Assembly: GCF_007860135.1 (NCBI RefSeq)
Contig: NZ_SJPV01000007.1
Span: forward strand, 329,823 to 393,822
Direction: 5' to 3'
DNA: 64,000 bases
Origin: Novipirellula artificiosorum
GTDB lineage: Bacteria; Planctomycetota; Planctomycetia; Pirellulales; Pirellulaceae
In this document: in pieces, positions 8,881-17,402 of the stretch
Position numbering within the stretch: position 1 is the first letter of the stretch
How the letters are laid out: each line of letters opens with the position of its first letter
Made by a program: the position numbers and the translations under genes
Notes under the pieces: model-generated
Told to the model about the DNA's origin: nothing
Seen by the model: the letters and a program-made list of their open reading frames with translations, nothing else
The model's database searches: none

Positions 8881-10683
8881 TTGCCACGAAATCGAGTCAT
8901 CTTCCATCGGTTGGCCCTGGGGCTATTTTCGCTTTTGTCGTCACCTGGGTTTGGCGATCCCCCTGAGATGAGGGAAGAGGATCGGGCGATGAATGCACTT
9001 CTGGATCGCGTCTGGGAATTTGAACTGAACGAGTTTCCGATGCTTGCGACGGATGTGGGCGACCCGCGAGGCCAGAATCGATTGTCGGATCAAAGCTTGC
9101 CGGCGATCGAACGGCGGGCCGCCGAGACCGCCGCGTTTCAGGCCGATCTCTCCGCAATCGACCCAACCACGCTCAGCCCAACGCGGCAAATCGACTATGA
9201 GCTGCTGCGGCTGCGTCTCGACGGGCGGATTGCCGATGCCAAGTTTCTGACGCATCTGATGCCGATCAACAATCGAGAAGGGTTCCACATCAGTTTTCCG
9301 GAACTGCCACGGGTCATGGATCCACGTTCCAAACACGATTTTGAGAACTATATCTGTCGCTTGAACGCATTTTCAAAATACACCGATCAGCACATCGAAT
9401 TGATGCGACAAGGTATCGCTAACGGATTGACGCAACCGTCCATCATCATGCGTGATTCGGCGGATCAAGCGATGGCCCACGTTGTCAAGGATCCCAAGCA
9501 ATCGCTGTTACTGACCAATCTTCGCGACGAAGCGAAGGACCGTTTTTCGCAGGCGGAGTGGGCGACCCTTTCGAAACAGATCGAATCAGCGATTGCATCG
9601 AGTGTGATTCCTGCGTACCGCCGGTTTGCCGATTTTCTAAAAGACGAATACGTGCCGGCTTGCCGGAGCTCGGTGGGGGCTGCTGCGATGCCCGAGGGTC
9701 GCGATTTTTATCGTGATCGCACACGGCGTTTCACCACGCTTGACATCGCACCCGAAGAAGTACACCAAATTGGCATTCGAGAAAACGCTCGAATTCGTAG
9801 CGAGATGGAATCGATTCGCGAGCGTGTTGGGTTCCAAGGCGATTTGCCAGCGTTTCTTCAGCATTTGCGGACGGCACCCGAGTTTTACGCCAAGACACCC
9901 GAGCAACTGCTGCAGAAAGCAGCGTTGATCCTGAAGCAAGCGGACGGCCGCTTGCCGGAGTTGTTCGGTCGCTTGCCGCGAATTCCCTATGGCATCCGTG
10001 AAGTGCCCGACTATGTGGCGCCGCAAACCACGGCGGCCTACTATTGGCCTCCTGCGACCGATGGATCACGTGGCGGGTTCTATTATCTCAATACCTACAA
10101 TCTTTCGTCGCGACCGTTGTACCAACTCGAATCGTTGTCGGCCCATGAAGCCGTTCCTGGCCACCATCTTCAACTGGCGCTTCAAGCGGAGCTTGAACAT
10201 CTTCATCCGCTCAGCCGCCAGAGCAATATGACGGCTTTTATCGAAGGATGGGCGTTGTATAGCGAGCGTCTCGCCAAAGAAATTGGCTTCTACAAGGACC
10301 CGTACCAGGATTTTGGTCGTTTAAGTATGGAAGCGTGGCGCGCGAGTCGGTTGGTGGTGGACACGGGGATCCATTCGATGCAGTGGACTCGTCAACAAGC
10401 CATCGACTACATGCGAGACCACACCGCGTTAAGCGAACACAATATCGTGGCCGAGGTGGACCGCTACATTGGATGGCCTGGCCAAGCGCTGGGCTACAAA
10501 ATGGGAGAGTTAAAGATCTCTCAGCTCCGGGCGAAGTGTGAACAGCAACTGGGTGATCGTTTTGACATTCGATCGTTCCATGACCGAGTCCTCGCCGCCG
10601 GTTCGATCCCCTTGCCGCTGCTCGAGAAACGAGTCGATCAGTGGCTTGCCGAACAGCTTGCCGATCGTAGCGATGGTGCTTGA
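8881..10683 (+). CDS. DUF885 family exported metallopeptidase-like protein
   Basis: A 600-residue protein. The DUF885 hallmark HEAVPGHH lies at residues 422-429 and contains the HExxH zinc motif pattern. It is followed by NMTAFIEGWALYSERL, whose Glu is the likely third ligand. The start is a TTG with a GGAG site upstream; it supplies a short signal peptide (FHRLALGLFSLLSSPGFG), and the next Met would remove it. Members are thought to be zinc peptidases of the gluzincin type, but most are uncharacterised. The gene stands alone, with palindromes on both sides. Confidence 0.85.
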   Translation: MPRNRVIFHRLALGLFSLLSSPGFGDPPEMREEDRAMNALLDRVWEFELNEFPMLATDVGDPRGQNRLSDQSLPAIERRAAETAAFQADLSAIDPTTLSPTRQIDYELLRLRLDGRIADAKFLTHLMPINNREGFHISFPELPRVMDPRSKHDFENYICRLNAFSKYTDQHIELMRQGIANGLTQPSIIMRDSADQAMAHVVKDPKQSLLLTNLRDEAKDRFSQAEWATLSKQIESAIASSVIPAYRRFADFLKDEYVPACRSSVGAAAMPEGRDFYRDRTRRFTTLDIAPEEVHQIGIRENARIRSEMESIRERVGFQGDLPAFLQHLRTAPEFYAKTPEQLLQKAALILKQADGRLPELFGRLPRIPYGIREVPDYVAPQTTAAYYWPPATDGSRGGFYYLNTYNLSSRPLYQLESLSAHEAVPGHHLQLALQAELEHLHPLSRQSNMTAFIEGWALYSERLAKEIGFYKDPYQDFGRLSMEAWRASRLVVDTGIHSMQWTRQQAIDYMRDHTALSEHNIVAEVDRYIGWPGQALGYKMGELKISQLRAKCEQQLGDRFDIRSFHDRVLAAGSIPLPLLEKRVDQWLAEQLADRSDGA

Positions 10684-10755
10684 CCATCCGGACTCGAACG
10701 AGCCCGGCTCGTCGGCATTTTGAAAAGCTTGGTTTGAAATTTGGTCAAGCCGTTT

Positions 10756-10774
10756 CGCCTCGGGATCCGAGGCG
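10756..10774. terminator. Hairpin between convergent genes
   Basis: A perfect 8-bp stem with a GAT loop (CGCCTCGG / CCGAGGCG). It lies in the 125-base gap where the DUF885 gene (plus) and the permease gene (minus) converge. A shorter palindrome, ACGAGCCCGGCTCGT, is at 10698-10712. Neither is followed by a T-run, so these are candidate factor-assisted, bidirectional terminators rather than clear intrinsic ones. Confidence 0.5.
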
Positions 10775-10808
10775 TAAGCTTGGCTTGCCGTAGCTCACGC
10801 GCTGAGCA

Positions 10809-12140
10809 TCACTCGTGGCGTAGCGCTTCAATCGGGTTCATCTTCGCGGCTCGGATCGCCGGGTACAATCCGCTGATCAAACCCACCATCACCGCAATCA
10901 ACACAGCCAACGGAATCGTTTCGTACACAATCGTTGGTTCCGCTTGGCGAATGGCATCCGGAAGCGCTGCGAATTTCTCAGGGAATCCAACGCGAATGGC
11001 GCTGATCAGGCCGCGGTACATCGCTGGGCCAAGGAAGCCGAGCAAGATGCCAAGCGTTGCGCCGGCAAAGCTGAGGACCAAGGTTTCCACCAGGAATTGA
11101 CGAACAATGTCCCCACGTTTGGCGCCGAGTGCACGACGAATTCCGATCTCGCGAGTTCGTTCGGTTACGCTCGCCAACATGATGTTCATGATCCCAATGC
11201 CCCCAACAATTAGCGAGATGCAAGCGATCAAGACACCAATGCCAAGGAACATCAAACGCAAGTTGCGTGCTTGTTCGAGAAGTTCCAGCGGCACGACCAC
11301 GGCGATGTCGTTCGCTTCTGCATGGTTAGGGGCTAGCATGTATTCGATCATTGCCGAGGTCGTTTTGACTTGGTCAACACGCTCGACCTGTAAGGTGATC
11401 TGATTCAGCTCCATGATTTCAACTTGAAACTGGCCGCTGCGGCGAGTGACAATTGTATCGCCAACGCGTTTGCGGAGTGTTTGAATCGGTACGTAGATGT
11501 CGGCCGAGAAGTCCTGCGAGTCAAGCGAACCACCGATTGCAGCCGAGGGGTTGCGATGTTGAAGAATACCGACGACTTTGTAGAAGTCCTCGCTCTCGGG
11601 AATGTAAACTCGTTTGCCGAGCGGTTCTTCGAAAGGGAACAGTTTGTCCGCGACTCCGGACGAGATCACACACACCGTTGACGCTCGTATCCCATCGGCA
11701 TCGGTGAGGAACCGGCCACCGTTCGCACGGATTTGCAGATTGTTGACGTCATCGTACATCGGCGTGCAGCCAACCAACCGGCCATCAATGACTCGGTCTC
11801 GAAATGTAAATTGACGTCGGATCTCGCGAATCGGTAAGGCGGATTGCACCGTCGGCACCGCACCGAGGATCAAATCAAGATCGCTGCGCAGCAAACCGTA
11901 CTTGGTAGCAGCCGTACCGGCCAATTTTTCTTCAGGCGGTTTGACGCTGCGGATGATGATCGTGTTGGCACCGAGCGACTCGATCTGCTTTTGAACCTGG
12001 TCGCTCGCCCCTTGGCTGACCGCGGTCAATACAATCACCGCCCAAACACCAATCAAGATGCCGAGCATGGTCAAGCCGGTGCGTAGCGGGTGCAAGGAAA
12101 GACTCTTGATGCCCAACCTTACCGTTCGCAACCATATCAT
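10809..12140 (-). CDS. ABC transporter permease (MacB/FtsX type)
   Basis: A 443-residue permease with the MacB topology: one N-terminal membrane helix (TMLGILIGVWAVIVLTAVSQ), a large periplasmic MacB_PCD domain, and three C-terminal helices of the FtsX domain. The family motif ERTREIGIRRALGAKRGDI precedes the second helix. It is the last gene of the adaptor-ATPase-permease operon, 20 bases after the ATPase stop. Such systems are mechanotransmission pumps that move substrates from the periplasm, either lipoproteins, toxins or antibiotics. The substrate is not known. Confidence 0.9.
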   Translation of the reverse strand: MIWLRTVRLGIKSLSLHPLRTGLTMLGILIGVWAVIVLTAVSQGASDQVQKQIESLGANTIIIRSVKPPEEKLAGTAATKYGLLRSDLDLILGAVPTVQSALPIREIRRQFTFRDRVIDGRLVGCTPMYDDVNNLQIRANGGRFLTDADGIRASTVCVISSGVADKLFPFEEPLGKRVYIPESEDFYKVVGILQHRNPSAAIGGSLDSQDFSADIYVPIQTLRKRVGDTIVTRRSGQFQVEIMELNQITLQVERVDQVKTTSAMIEYMLAPNHAEANDIAVVVPLELLEQARNLRLMFLGIGVLIACISLIVGGIGIMNIMLASVTERTREIGIRRALGAKRGDIVRQFLVETLVLSFAGATLGILLGFLGPAMYRGLISAIRVGFPEKFAALPDAIRQAEPTIVYETIPLAVLIAVMVGLISGLYPAIRAAKMNPIEALRHE

Positions 12141-12160
12141 TGTCAGGTTCCTCGTAGCAG

Positions 12161-12982
12161 TTAGGTGGTGCGAGCCAGAAGTTCTTCTACGGCTCGGTGT
12201 TGAGCTGCCCGAGTGGCATCGCGGCGTTCTTCCGGCACAACTTCGTCGAGTGCCAACATGCCGTCTTTAAGACGAATGATCCGTTTGGAACGGTCCGCTA
12301 ACTCGTCTTCGTGCGTGACCATGATGATCGTACGCCCTTCGTTATTGAATTCGTCGAAGATGCCAAGAATCTCCTCGGTTGTGATCGAATCAAGGTTCCC
12401 CGTTGGTTCGTCTGCGAGGATGAAGAACGGATCGTTAATCAAACTGCGAGCAATCGCAACACGTTGTTGCTGTCCCCCGGAAAGCTGACTTGGCCGGTGA
12501 TCGAGTCGATCTGCCAAACCAACGCGCTCGGCCAACATCACCGCCCGGGCTCGCTCGTCCGCTCCGAGCCGCCCTTGGTAGTAGAGCGGAACTTGGATGT
12601 TTTCGACGACGCTTAGTTGTTGAATCAAATTATAGGATTGGAACACGAATCCAATCCTCTCACTTCGGATTTCAGCCAGTTGATCATCGCTCAATTTGCT
12701 GATGTCATCATCACCGAGCATCAAACTTCCGGCCGTGGGTTTATCCAAACACCCCAGCATGTTGAGAAGCGTGCTCTTGCCGCTGCCCGACGGCCCCATG
12801 ATGGCAACGTAGTCGCCTTCCGGGACATCGAAGGAAACGCCGCGGAGTGCGCGCACGGTCTCGCTTTTCAGCACGTACTCTTTCTTCAGATTGCGAATGG
12901 ATGTTGCCATTCGTCGTGGTGAAGTCGCAGCATCGCCCGAATCTGAAGCCACCGAGGTTGAATAGGCTTCCCTCATACTCAT
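12161..12982 (-). CDS. ABC transporter ATPase (MacB/LolD type)
   Basis: A 273-residue ATPase. The Walker A motif GPSGSGKST is at 63-71, followed by the Q-loop, the signature LSGGQQQRVAIA, and Walker B with FILADEPTGNLDS, which is typical of the LolD/MacB/FtsE branch. The first 28 residues are a nonconserved lead. The ATG overlaps the stop of the adaptor gene as ATGA. Unlike E. coli MacB, the ATPase and permease are separate polypeptides. A C-terminal helical tail (RRDATRAAQHRAVEELLA) extends beyond the usual end. Confidence 0.95.
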   Translation of the reverse strand: MSMREAYSTSVASDSGDAATSPRRMATSIRNLKKEYVLKSETVRALRGVSFDVPEGDYVAIMGPSGSGKSTLLNMLGCLDKPTAGSLMLGDDDISKLSDDQLAEIRSERIGFVFQSYNLIQQLSVVENIQVPLYYQGRLGADERARAVMLAERVGLADRLDHRPSQLSGGQQQRVAIARSLINDPFFILADEPTGNLDSITTEEILGIFDEFNNEGRTIIMVTHEDELADRSKRIIRLKDGMLALDEVVPEERRDATRAAQHRAVEELLARTT

Positions 12983-14862
12983 GGCCGGCCACCGCCACCG
13001 CCGGGTCCACCGCCACCGCCGGGTCCACCGCCACCGCCGGGTCCACCGCCCTGGCCTGATCGTCGGCCGCCACCGCCTGGGCCGCCGCCGCCTGGGCCGC
13101 CGCCGCCGCCGGGACCACCACCTTGGCTCATTCGTTTTCTCATCGCCGTGGTCAACTCAGCGGTCGACACGTTTCCATCGCCATCGGAATCCGCGGCGGA
13201 CATCGAATCACGTTGTCGCTGGTTATCGATGGCTTTGATCTCTTCAGCCGAGAGCGAACCATCGCTGTCGGTATCGTAGCGTTGCATCGTGACACCCACG
13301 ATCGTGGCGACATCCGGCATTCCGCCAGAACTAGCGGGTCCGCCGCCGGATTCGTCTTCAAGGTCACTTCCGCCGCGTGCTTTTGCTCTCTCGGCCTGGT
13401 CCTTGGCGATTTCTTGCATGTCGCTGTTGTCGGTCAAATCAAGTTCCGGCAGATCCATCAAAGACAAGTGACTGCGAAGGTTCAAGATGACCGTTTCCCC
13501 TTCTTCGAGTCCTTCCGAGATACAGGCCATCGTGTCGTTCGTCGCACGGATCTTGATCTCGCGGGTTTCAAACTGGTTGGGGCCTTTCTGAACCAACGCG
13601 AACATATTGTCGCCATGTTCATAAAGTCCTTGAATGGGCATCTGCACGGCGTTGGTCAATTGTTCAACAAAGATCTGAACTTCGGCCGTCATGCCGGTCC
13701 GAATGTTTTCAGGTGGATCAATGATCTCGACCCGAACCGCATATTCTTTGATCGAAGAGCTGAAGAAACTCCCCGGTTCCGCATAGCGATTGACTTTTGC
13801 CACCGCCCCGCGAAGTTCCATTCCTGGGATCGCACCGATCGAAATCTTGACAGGCATGCCCGATTCCACCAAGGTGATTCGCGACTCGTTGATTTTGCAG
13901 TTGACCTGCATCTGAGTGGGGTCGGGCAATTGGATGATCGCTTGTCGTTCGCGAACCGAGGCTCCCGCTTCGACGACGAATTCAGCATTACCACCACGCG
14001 AACTGTATCGGTTGACGTGAACCACAACGCCATCGGCCGGTGCGAAAATGTTGCAGCTCGCGTACTGCTTTTCGACGTCCGCCAATTCCTCACGCTCTTC
14101 CATCAACTCGCTTTCCGCTGCGGACAACTTTGCTTTTGCCGCATCGATATCGCTGTCATACTGAACCAACATCTTCTTCTTGGTCAATTCCTGCAGCACG
14201 CGAAGCTTACCTTTTTCGGCTGCCAGACGGTTGGTGGCATTCGCGACGGCGTACTTGTCGGCATCGAGCTGAAGCGACTTGACAAGTCCCTTGGCAACCA
14301 GCCGTTCGGTACTCTGCAACGCCAATTGCGCTTTGCGAAGATTCTGCTCTTCGATCGCCATCTGGCTCTCAATGTTGCTCACGTCGGTCATGTATTGGCC
14401 TTCGAGAAACTCTTGCCGCGAGATCGTCGCTTGCTCCAACATCGCCTTGGCACTCGCCACGCTCGATTCGGCGGTGATCACTTGGATGCGACTCTCCTTC
14501 AGCGTCAATTCAAGCTGCGAAGCGTCCAATTCGACCAGTTTGTCACCTTTATTGACTCGAGAACCTTCCTCGATGACCCACAAAATCGGCGTGCCTCCGC
14601 CGCCTCGGGCCTCCACCTCGCAAATGATTTCGATGTTGCTGCTGCTCTCGATTTCGCCCTGTTCCAACACAATGTGATCAAATGGACCACGGGTGACTTG
14701 AGCCGCGATGAGGTCTTTCTGAGAAACACCGTCGCCGGCGCTGTAAAGGTAGGAATAGCCGAACCAGCCAGCGGTGGCCGCGACAAGCAGGACGACGAGA
14801 AGGCCGATCATCAGCCCCCCGGTTCGCTGCGGGGCCGAGGCCGTGCGAGAAAAGAGATTCAT
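12979..14862 (-). CDS. MacA-like adaptor fused to EF-hand pair and Gly-rich tail
   Basis: A 627-residue membrane fusion protein. It has a single N-terminal membrane helix (15-43), a lipoyl/coiled-coil hairpin/beta-barrel adaptor body to about 470, a charged linker, then two canonical 12-residue EF-hand loops (DTDSDGSLSAEE at 530-541, DSDGDGNVSTAE at 558-569). The last 48 residues are almost pure Gly/Pro, broken only by RRSGQ. It is the first gene of the operon with the ATPase and permease. The adaptor body should link the permease to an outer-membrane channel, possibly the TolC-like protein at 21-23 kb. EF-hands are not a normal part of MacA; they could make the assembly calcium-responsive (inference). 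Confidence 0.88.
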   Translation of the reverse strand: MNLFSRTASAPQRTGGLMIGLLVVLLVAATAGWFGYSYLYSAGDGVSQKDLIAAQVTRGPFDHIVLEQGEIESSSNIEIICEVEARGGGGTPILWVIEEGSRVNKGDKLVELDASQLELTLKESRIQVITAESSVASAKAMLEQATISRQEFLEGQYMTDVSNIESQMAIEEQNLRKAQLALQSTERLVAKGLVKSLQLDADKYAVANATNRLAAEKGKLRVLQELTKKKMLVQYDSDIDAAKAKLSAAESELMEEREELADVEKQYASCNIFAPADGVVVHVNRYSSRGGNAEFVVEAGASVRERQAIIQLPDPTQMQVNCKINESRITLVESGMPVKISIGAIPGMELRGAVAKVNRYAEPGSFFSSSIKEYAVRVEIIDPPENIRTGMTAEVQIFVEQLTNAVQMPIQGLYEHGDNMFALVQKGPNQFETREIKIRATNDTMACISEGLEEGETVILNLRSHLSLMDLPELDLTDNSDMQEIAKDQAERAKARGGSDLEDESGGGPASSGGMPDVATIVGVTMQRYDTDSDGSLSAEEIKAIDNQRQRDSMSAADSDGDGNVSTAELTTAMRKRMSQGGGPGGGGGPGGGGPGGGGRRSGQGGGPGGGGGPGGGGGPGGGGGRP

Positions 14863-14974
14863 TTGCGGAAGGAAAGATTGTGGGGATGGAGCGAAGGGAA
14901 TGATCCACTAAGGAAACCGTACCGAGCGGGAAAGGTCTCGCTCGGAATCGCGGTGAGCTGCCAGTTCATTGTAA

Positions 14975-16375
14975 TTAGCTGTCAAAGTATCGATCGACCT
15001 CGATTTTTAAATTCTGAGGAATCTTTTTGGCAAGCTGTGCGGATGATAACGCATATCGTGGGTTAATTTCGACCTTGACGTCCTCAGCCACCGTCGCACC
15101 AGCCGCTTCAAGCCATCGGCGATGTTGCGAAACGATAGCCTCTTTTGCCAATTTTGGTGTGTCGTTTTCGGCTCCGTCGGCATTCTTGACCGGCGCGAAA
15201 CCGTCCGCAGCAGCTACTTCTACCACAAAAGCGTTTTTGGCACTTGGCAGCAAATCAAAGATGAATCTCTCAAATTTCGTCGCATTGGGTTCCGACGGCT
15301 CGACCAACTGGCCCGCCGCATCCACAAATGGCACTTTTTTGGACGCGCGGTGGAACGGTAAGGCCCCAACCTGCTTGCTGATCCGGCAGAGGAAATCGAT
15401 CTGGATGACGTGGACGCCGATGCTGCCGGCCCACAACTTCAATTCGCCCTTAGCGTCCCGGGCTTCGGCTGCGGCAACCGGCAAATCGCTGTACTCGATC
15501 ACCTGCACCACGCCACCCGCAACCGCGATGTTGCCTACTTTTTCCATCGGGTAGCGTTTGCGGATGACTTGGGTCGTCAATTCACTTTGGGACATCAAAT
15601 GGTGGCCGATCAACGCAGGATCACACAAATTCACTAGCGGGTTGTCGACTTGAATGTACGACAAATGTCTGACACCGCGATGTTTGGCATCGTCCAACGC
15701 ACCGCTGCGTTGTAGAGCCTGAACGGTGCCGCCATGGCCATCGGGACTGAGCGCCAACGAACTCTTGGAGGCGAGAAGCAGCTGGCCGGTTGCGGCGTCA
15801 ACTGCTGGCATCGTGCCTTGGCGAAAAATCAGCACCTCGTCGGGCGACAGACCCAAATAGTCGTTCTGCTCAAAATAAGCTCGCGTCTCCGCATCGGTTG
15901 CCTCACTCGTCATGATGTAAAAGGGAATCGACTTGCCATACTTTTCGGCCAACGCCAACAGCCGGTCTGCGAAAAATTGAAACAGCGTTCGATTCGATAC
16001 CGGACCGACCGGAAACATCCCCTTGGGTTGTTCGAAGCCCAGCCGAGTTCCTTGACCACCGGCAACCACGATCGCTCCGACCTCTCCGGCGGCGAGCGCT
16101 GCTTCGCCCGCTTGTTGGGCCTGCTCGACCGTCCAACCTGCTCCGCTGCCGTCAACTCGCACCGCAGGCGGAGCCTCTGCGGCTGCAGCCAACGCCGCAA
16201 AGTCCGGCTTTTCGTCTTCGTCGGCAATCAGTTTCGCCAACTGTTCGAAATCGATCTCCTCAAGCTGTGAGACCAAGCGAGCCTGCTCAGATGGGCTCAG
16301 CTCGTCCCAAAAGCGAAGCACATGTGACTGAGAAAACGATGCCAAGCGGGTCTGCAGTGATTCGAGGTTCTTCAT
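14975..16375 (-). CDS. UDP-sugar pyrophosphorylase, eukaryotic UAP1/UDPGP type
   Basis: A 466-residue nucleotidyltransferase. The uridylyltransferase signature GGQGTRLGFEQPKGMFPVGP is followed by FYIMTSEATDAETRAYFEQN, then SPDGHGGTVQAL and YIQVDNPLVNLCDP. These match the order seen in eukaryotic UDP-N-acetylglucosamine pyrophosphorylase and not the bacterial GlmU or GalU families. The C-terminal KFERFIFDLLPSAKNAFVVE also matches UAP1. It probably makes UDP-GlcNAc or UDP-glucose from the sugar 1-phosphate and UTP. The exact sugar cannot be decided by eye. It stands as a single gene. Confidence 0.88.
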   Translation of the reverse strand: MKNLESLQTRLASFSQSHVLRFWDELSPSEQARLVSQLEEIDFEQLAKLIADEDEKPDFAALAAAAEAPPAVRVDGSGAGWTVEQAQQAGEAALAAGEVGAIVVAGGQGTRLGFEQPKGMFPVGPVSNRTLFQFFADRLLALAEKYGKSIPFYIMTSEATDAETRAYFEQNDYLGLSPDEVLIFRQGTMPAVDAATGQLLLASKSSLALSPDGHGGTVQALQRSGALDDAKHRGVRHLSYIQVDNPLVNLCDPALIGHHLMSQSELTTQVIRKRYPMEKVGNIAVAGGVVQVIEYSDLPVAAAEARDAKGELKLWAGSIGVHVIQIDFLCRISKQVGALPFHRASKKVPFVDAAGQLVEPSEPNATKFERFIFDLLPSAKNAFVVEVAAADGFAPVKNADGAENDTPKLAKEAIVSQHRRWLEAAGATVAEDVKVEINPRYALSSAQLAKKIPQNLKIEVDRYFDS

Positions 16376-16453
16376 GATTTCGCTACAAAGAGTCAGTGGT
16401 AGGACTGCGAATACGTCAATGCGTTTGGCGCAGAGCGACGATTAAGATAACGA

Positions 16454-17203
16454 CTATCGGAGAAAATTCCATCCGCGCTCGTCGTATCGCTGTTGACGTA
16501 GTTGAACGATTTTGTCGGCTGGAACGGCCGCGGGCCAGTCCACGGCGGCGTCAAACACGTCACGTAGATCGGATTCCAAAAGGGTCCGATCGAGCGGCAC
16601 GTTGGTGATGAATGCCTGGTGAGAGCGGCCGAGTCGATAGTCTGGCTGTCGCGGTGCGGTTCGCAAGCAGCGAGCGATCAAATCCAAGTCGGCATCATAC
16701 AGGATCGTGCCATGATAAAGGACATGATGGCGAGTCATTCGCATGCTGTTGCCGGAGAACTTCCGATTCACAAACGTCAAGTCGCAGGTGCCTTGAAAGG
16801 CCGCCGTTTCGTCATGCTGTTGCTCCAATTGTCGATTCACTGCCTGAAGTAAACGTCGCATCACGAAGTGGTGATTGGCATCGATGTGAGTCAGTTCCGG
16901 TCGAAGATCGAGGTCCAACACGAGGCTGTACATCAAACATCCGGGACCGCCCACCACGCTCGCGCCACCGCTGCAGCGACGGAAAATCGGTATCGCACAC
17001 GCATCACAATACGGCACATCCACTTCATCCCGAACACGGGACGATCGCCCCACCACCACCGTCGGCTTGGCAAATTCCCAAACTCGCAAAAACTCGTGTT
17101 GTGATTCCTTCAACTCGGTCGCTTCATCCGCGAACAACAACAATGCCTCATCCACGGCAAGCTGGTCCGCTGGGTGAGCGAGACGATGGGGAACAAAATG
17201 CAT
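16454..17203 (-). CDS. Lipoate/biotin protein ligase family (LplA/LipM-like)
   Basis: A 249-residue cytosolic protein of the BPL_LplA_LipB fold. It has the lipoyl-binding motif FRRCSGGASVVGGPGCLMYS and the lysine motif NRKFSGNSMRMTRHHVLYHG, whose Lys is the expected catalytic residue in ligases and octanoyltransferases. There is no accessory C-terminal domain of the E. coli LplA type, so LipM-like octanoyltransferase activity is as likely as lipoate ligation. Compared with the usual SGGGAVYHD motif, an Ala replaces one Gly. It lies downstream of the giant permease but is separated from it by 199 bases. Confidence 0.8.
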   Translation of the reverse strand: MHFVPHRLAHPADQLAVDEALLLFADEATELKESQHEFLRVWEFAKPTVVVGRSSRVRDEVDVPYCDACAIPIFRRCSGGASVVGGPGCLMYSLVLDLDLRPELTHIDANHHFVMRRLLQAVNRQLEQQHDETAAFQGTCDLTFVNRKFSGNSMRMTRHHVLYHGTILYDADLDLIARCLRTAPRQPDYRLGRSHQAFITNVPLDRTLLESDLRDVFDAAVDWPAAVPADKIVQLRQQRYDERGWNFLR

Positions 17204-17264
17204 GAGGCCGAGGAGTGTTGGAGTTCACGCGTACGGGTGGGTCAGTCAAGGTCGTGCACAGCTC

Positions 17265-17313
17265 CATCCAAGTCGACAAACGGAGGAGGCATCCAAGTCG
17301 ACAAACGGAGGAG
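17265..17313. repeat. Two-copy 24-base direct repeat
   Basis: Two identical copies of CATCCAAGTCGACAAACGGA plus GGAG, at 17265-17288 and 17290-17313, lie in the gap between the permease stop and the lipoate ligase start. They sit about 62-110 bases upstream of the ligase ATG on the minus strand, so they could be either a binding-site pair for its promoter or a recent duplication. Confidence 0.8.
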
Positions 17314-17402
17314 CGAAAAAGCGTACCACAATCAACACATGGCTGGACGGGACGCCTGCCATTACTCAATTCCTGAGATCTCGGGGCCAACTCCTTTCGA
17401 AC

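Noticed and set aside
13123..15066. A 647-codon open frame on the plus strand opposite the MacA-like adaptor
   Set aside because: It is antisense to a clearly recognisable adaptor with EF-hands; its translation is rich in His, Arg and Phe with no domain pattern, as expected for the mirror of a gene with skewed codon use.
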